A stretch of DNA of 9,267 nucleotides. Source: Bacteroidota bacterium (GTDB taxonomy: Bacteria; Bacteroidota; Bacteroidia; Chitinophagales; UBA2359). Below, piece after piece: positions 6,952 through 9,267 of the stretch (position 1 is the stretch's first letter; every line of letters starts with the position of its first letter). Under the pieces are notes generated by a model. It was given only the letters and a program-made list of their open reading frames with translations, was not told the DNA's origin and did not search any database. The stretch spans positions 1 to 9,267 of the forward strand of contig JAHDGT010000155.1 of assembly GCA_020631675.1 (NCBI GenBank). Reading direction: 5' to 3'. Position numbers and translations under genes: made by a program.

Positions 6952-6984
6952 AAAAGCCCAGCTGAGTTTCAGCTGGGCTTTTTT
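6952..6984. terminator. Bidirectional terminator between lysS and the convergent YdeI-family gene
   Basis: A perfect 13-bp stem AAAAGCCCAGCTG (6952-6964) pairs with its complement (6970-6982) around a 5-nt loop, with a six-T run on the plus strand. On the minus strand the arm ends in TTTT followed by GG. It sits only 3 nt beyond the stop codon of the leftward gene and serves both convergent units. Confidence 0.92.
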
Positions 6985-6986
6985 GT

Positions 6987-7568
6987 CTAATACCCTCCCC
7001 TTGATTTAATGTTCTCTTCGCAAAGGCGAATGATCTCTGATATACGTTTGTTGCGGGTGGCTTCTCTTTTGGCGGTATTCAGCCAGTAGAGATAATTTTT
7101 GCGGTAGCCTTTGGCAAAAGCTTGATAGTTTGTCCATGCTTTGGGATTAGCGTCAAAAGCCGCCTGTAGATCATCTGGTACAATGCCATTTTCTACATCA
7201 TCTAAGAAGGTCCAAGAGCCGTCTGTTTTGGCTTGTTCTATTTTAGCTCTGCCCGGAGGCATCATTAGTCCTTTTGCTTCTAACGCAATGATGTGGTCTT
7301 TATTGACCTTGCTCCAACCCGATTTCTTTTTACGGGGCGTAAAGAGTTGTTTCCGTCTTTCTTCATCCAGCTTTTTAACAGTGGAGTCGATCCAGCCGTA
7401 GCAGAGGGCTTCTTGTACGGCTTCTTCCCAGCGCATGCTTTCCGCTTTGCTGCTCACCTTATAGAAGATCAGGTATACGCCCGTGAATTGATCGTGATTG
7501 TCGTGCAGCCACGCTCGCCATTCGACACGGTTTTTGAAATAGAGTTGTGGACGGTCGGGTATATTCAT
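6987..7568 (-). CDS. YdeI/OmpD-associated (OmdA) family protein
   Basis: The 193-residue soluble protein has no signal peptide or membrane segment. It shows the marks of the YdeI or OmpD-associated family, sometimes labelled bacteriocin-protection protein. These are a central YGWIDS (57-62), a basic TPRKKKSGWSKVN stretch (77-89), a segment PDDLQAAFDANPKAWTNYQA (131-150) and the C-terminal helix with AKREATRNKRI (167-177). In enterobacteria the family is linked to envelope stress and antimicrobial peptide tolerance; the biochemical activity is not established. Its ATG overlaps the stop of the upstream four-TM gene by 4 nt (ATGA), so translation is probably coupled and the two are one transcript. 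A strong terminator follows the stop immediately. Family assignment is confident; function is not. Confidence 0.9.
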   Translation of the reverse strand: MNIPDRPQLYFKNRVEWRAWLHDNHDQFTGVYLIFYKVSSKAESMRWEEAVQEALCYGWIDSTVKKLDEERRKQLFTPRKKKSGWSKVNKDHIIALEAKGLMMPPGRAKIEQAKTDGSWTFLDDVENGIVPDDLQAAFDANPKAWTNYQAFAKGYRKNYLYWLNTAKREATRNKRISEIIRLCEENIKSRGGY

Positions 7569-8155
7569 GATTCCTCAAATTGAAGTCGCATTTCTTCGAT
7601 CTCTTGAATCAGGGGTATGACTCCTGCTTGATCTTCTTTGTAACGGCGACGTACACCAAAGATACCTACAGTTGTGATAAAAAGGCAAGTCGACCCAATG
7701 GCCAGCCATGCGTAAGTAGTCGAGAAGGGGGCTAATAGCTCGTAGCAGTAGACGCTAGAGATCAAGGCCAATAAAAGTAGGTAAATGGGTATGAACACTC
7801 TTGCCACCAATAGGTGGTAACGCAGTTTTCTGGACCAGCTACGCAAATATACCGCAGGTGCTTCTTGCTTTGACTGTGCGTGTTGGAATTGCCTTGCCCA
7901 TAAGAGCATAGATTGACCACCCATTAAAAAGATGAGCGCAGTTATACACGCAAAGAGGAGGGTGGTGTCTATTAGCGGCATGACAATGGCTCCCAATAAG
8001 AAAATGGTGACAGAAAAAGCAATGGTAGCCGCTAGGTTCTCTTTACCAATGGCTTTATCCCACTCTTCTATTTTACGCATTACATCTCCTTGCATGGGTT
8101 GCTTGGGTGCTTTTTGTTGCCAAGTGGCTTTGAATTGATCGAAGGTGTTGTTCAT
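7565..8155 (-). CDS. Four-TM membrane protein, possible anti-sigma partner
   Basis: This 196-residue protein has no recognised enzymatic motif. A cytosolic N-terminal part (1-40) contains a tryptophan-bearing helix (FKATWQQKAPKQPM). Two hydrophobic hairpins follow: TM1 about 41-62, TM2 64-86, TM3 115-138 and TM4 147-168. The C-terminal tail is acidic and helical (about 172-196). In Bacteroidota, ECF sigma genes are often followed by small membrane proteins of this layout, some of which act as anti-sigma factors. Here the sigma gene lies upstream on the same strand, but a 316-nt gap holding a repeat element intervenes. The anti-sigma role is inferred from context alone, since no canonical zinc-binding HxxxCxxC anti-sigma motif is present. 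It overlaps the YdeI-family gene by 4 nt. Confidence 0.8.
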   Translation of the reverse strand: MNNTFDQFKATWQQKAPKQPMQGDVMRKIEEWDKAIGKENLAATIAFSVTIFLLGAIVMPLIDTTLLFACITALIFLMGGQSMLLWARQFQHAQSKQEAPAVYLRSWSRKLRYHLLVARVFIPIYLLLLALISSVYCYELLAPFSTTYAWLAIGSTCLFITTVGIFGVRRRYKEDQAGVIPLIQEIEEMRLQFEES

Positions 8156-8471
8156 GACTGGTGACTTTAATATTTCTTACAGTGTGGTGGTTTAGACAGA
8201 AGTTCTTCGTATAAATGAGTGTTCTCCTTTCTTTGTGCTTATTGCTTATCGTATTCCCGTTTTAGCTGACTACAAAGAACTAATACCAATCCATAGACAT
8301 TAATGGTATTATTGCCTCAGCCTCTATTGTCGATGGACTCACATCCATCGCTTTGATATTTCGTCCCGTTGGGACTTTGGGTGTGTGTGATTTTTAATCA
8401 TACCTGTTTTTGATGTGGATTGGTGTAAGAACACAAAGGGGCACAAAGTATTTTTTTAGTCGATTGATCAG
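8156..8471. other. Gap between sigma and membrane-protein genes, largely repeat
   Basis: No gene is seen. About 140 of the 316 nt are copy B of the palindromic repeat (8285-8424). The 129 nt between it and the membrane-protein start, which would have to hold any promoter for the two downstream genes, show no clear Bacteroidota promoter motif and no ribosome-binding sequence. The sequence between the repeat and the sigma stop is AT-rich, with a T-run at 8452-8458. Confidence 0.6.
8285..8424 (+). repeat. MITE-like palindromic repeat, copy B
   Basis: This 140-bp unit has a perfect 9-bp terminal inverted repeat, ACCAATCCA (8285-8293) and TGGATTGGT (8416-8424). Pairing continues imperfectly inward to about 29 bp: GGTATTATT near the left arm matches AATCATACC on the right with one mismatch. 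Inside are the hairpins CGATGGA/TCCATCG (8331-8350) and GTCCC/GGGAC (8364-8376). It is a direct repeat of 6806-6943, with about 14 substitutions and a 2-nt length difference by eye. No coding capacity is present. It lies between the sigma factor and the four-TM gene, so it may interrupt or modulate their co-transcription. Confidence 0.82.
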
Positions 8472-8975
8472 CTATACTTGCTCTTTATTCAATAAGCGAT
8501 TCAGCTTTGCTTTCGTACGGTGAATCCTCGCGCCTACATTGCTGACCGACCAATCTAATATCTCTGCGATCTCTTTGTAGGAGAAATCTTCGAGTACTAA
8601 GCTCATGAGGGTACGATCCGGCTCCGGAAGATCGTGTATGGCTTGGTGCAGTTGCGCGATACGAGGATCTTCATTTTCGTTTACTTGCTGCACTTGCGTT
8701 GGAATACTTGATTCTTCTAAGTGCTGGTGCCTTTGCTCTCTTTTATTGAAGGTGATCGCTGTATTGAGTGTAATGCGGTACAACCAGCTAAAGAGCTGCG
8801 ACTTGCCTTTGAAGCCTTTTAGTCCCCGCCAAATATTGACCAGTACTTCTTGATACAGATCATCGGTATAGGCTCTGCGGTAGATCATGGAGCTGCATAG
8901 GCGATAGACACGATCGCCATGCGTTCGCACGATCTGCTCGAACTGATCTTTGTATGTTTGGTCTTTGGCGTTCAC
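8472..8975 (-). CDS. ECF-type RNA polymerase sigma factor
   Basis: The 167-residue protein has the two-domain build of extracytoplasmic-function sigma-70 factors. Sigma-2 covers about 11-80, with the polymerase-binding DDLYQEVLVNIWRGLKGF (38-55) and the DNA-melting and -10 recognition helix FSWLYRITLNTAITF (62-76). A short linker leads to sigma-4 (about 108-161), where the helix-turn-helix FSYKEIAEILDWSVSNVGAR (131-150) reads the -35 region. The length is normal and no domain is missing. It would direct RNA polymerase to a specific stress or envelope regulon, often including its own promoter. The ATG at 8973-8975 gives a complete N-terminus. It is transcribed leftward toward the four-TM and YdeI-family genes. 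The signal it responds to cannot be read. Confidence 0.95.
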   Translation of the reverse strand: MNAKDQTYKDQFEQIVRTHGDRVYRLCSSMIYRRAYTDDLYQEVLVNIWRGLKGFKGKSQLFSWLYRITLNTAITFNKREQRHQHLEESSIPTQVQQVNENEDPRIAQLHQAIHDLPEPDRTLMSLVLEDFSYKEIAEILDWSVSNVGARIHRTKAKLNRLLNKEQV

Positions 8976-9212
8976 GGTATGGTCAAAGCTGTTGTGTGCG
9001 TTTGTAGGGTAAGACTAAGTGGAGATTGGTTTTATTACAAGTTGAGTTATTTTTTTGAAAAACTCTTCTTTTGCGGCAAAGCGAGAGGACAGATGGGCCC
9101 TTCACTACAATTCATGATATTGTTCTTGGCTAATACATTGCTTCGATCGCATCTAGCCTAACATCATTATCTTGTACATCCAAAAATCCATTTGCATCTA
9201 CGGTCAGATTTC
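8976..9212. other. Upstream region of the sigma gene, no gene seen
   Basis: These 237 nt lie between the sigma start and the second candidate RNA element. A plus-strand open frame (8919-9161) runs antisense into the sigma gene and has no protein-like character. The sigma promoter should be here on the minus strand, but no clear TTG/TAnnTTTG pair was found. Confidence 0.5.
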
Positions 9213-9267
9213 ACGCAAGGGATAGGAGTGGTACTAAATGGGATAGATGGGGCGTGAGTGCCTGCTT
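9213..9267 (+). ncRNA. Candidate structured RNA / repeat element, copy 2 (cut by window end)
   Basis: The exact 14-mer AGGGATAGGAGTGG (9218-9231) of copy 1 recurs here, preceded in both cases by a CGC-containing triplet run (CGCG versus CGCA). The following bases differ from copy 1, as expected if only the ends are conserved. The element runs off the window, so the GGATAGCCC 3' block and terminator cannot be checked. Confidence 0.4.

Noticed and set aside
7141..7583. Plus-strand open frames opposite the YdeI-family gene
   Set aside because: They are antisense shadows of a clearly recognised gene.
8275..8432. AAGAAC on both sides of repeat copy B as a target-site duplication
   Set aside because: The hexamers are at unequal distances from the element ends and are short enough to be chance.
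8919..9161. Plus-strand 80-codon frame overlapping the sigma start
   Set aside because: It is antisense to the sigma N-terminus with no supporting motif; hydrophobic stretches arise from AT-rich sequence.

Overview
The window looks like a chromosomal stretch from a Bacteroidota bacterium, most likely a marine or freshwater member of the Saprospiria (Lewinella/Saprospira-like). This placement is inferred from four things: protein style (Bacteroidota-type RNase E/G with a long insertion in its S1 domain, a tiny MPCGKKRKRH-type ribosomal protein, an EGF-repeat lipoprotein, a small outer-membrane barrel protein), the absence of Shine-Dalgarno sequences before the genes, frequent TTG/GTG starts, and the two families of interspersed repeats. 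No database search was possible.

Left part (1-5165, plus strand). A candidate structured RNA or repeat element (about 181-344) ends in a terminator-like hairpin. It is followed by a membrane-anchored TPR protein and, 5 nt later, a 30-codon gene for a COX24/AURKAIP1-type ribosomal protein. A strong hairpin closes that unit. A 393-nt gene-free stretch with several inverted repeats then leads to the RNase E/G gene, and 13 nt after its stop codon comes a lipoprotein with four EGF-like modules. A small outer-membrane beta-barrel protein and a very strong terminator follow.

Middle (5166-6986). Lysyl-tRNA synthetase lies here with all class II motifs intact. It is followed by the first copy of a roughly 140-bp MITE-like palindromic repeat and a strong bidirectional terminator that also serves the convergent genes on the right.

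Right part (6987-9267, minus strand). An ECF sigma factor, a four-TM membrane protein and a YdeI/OmpD-associated protein are all transcribed leftward. The last two overlap by 4 nt. The second copy of the 140-bp repeat sits between the sigma factor and the membrane protein. Upstream of the sigma gene, at the window edge, the 5' end of a second copy of the candidate RNA/repeat element begins.

The TPR, ribosomal-protein, RNase and LysRS genes are translation/RNA-metabolism housekeeping. The sigma, membrane-protein and YdeI genes look like a small envelope or stress-response module. The most interesting material is non-coding: two repeat families, each present twice, and a structured leader in front of the RNase gene. 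I found no CRISPR array, tRNA, rRNA, phage, or complete transposase gene.
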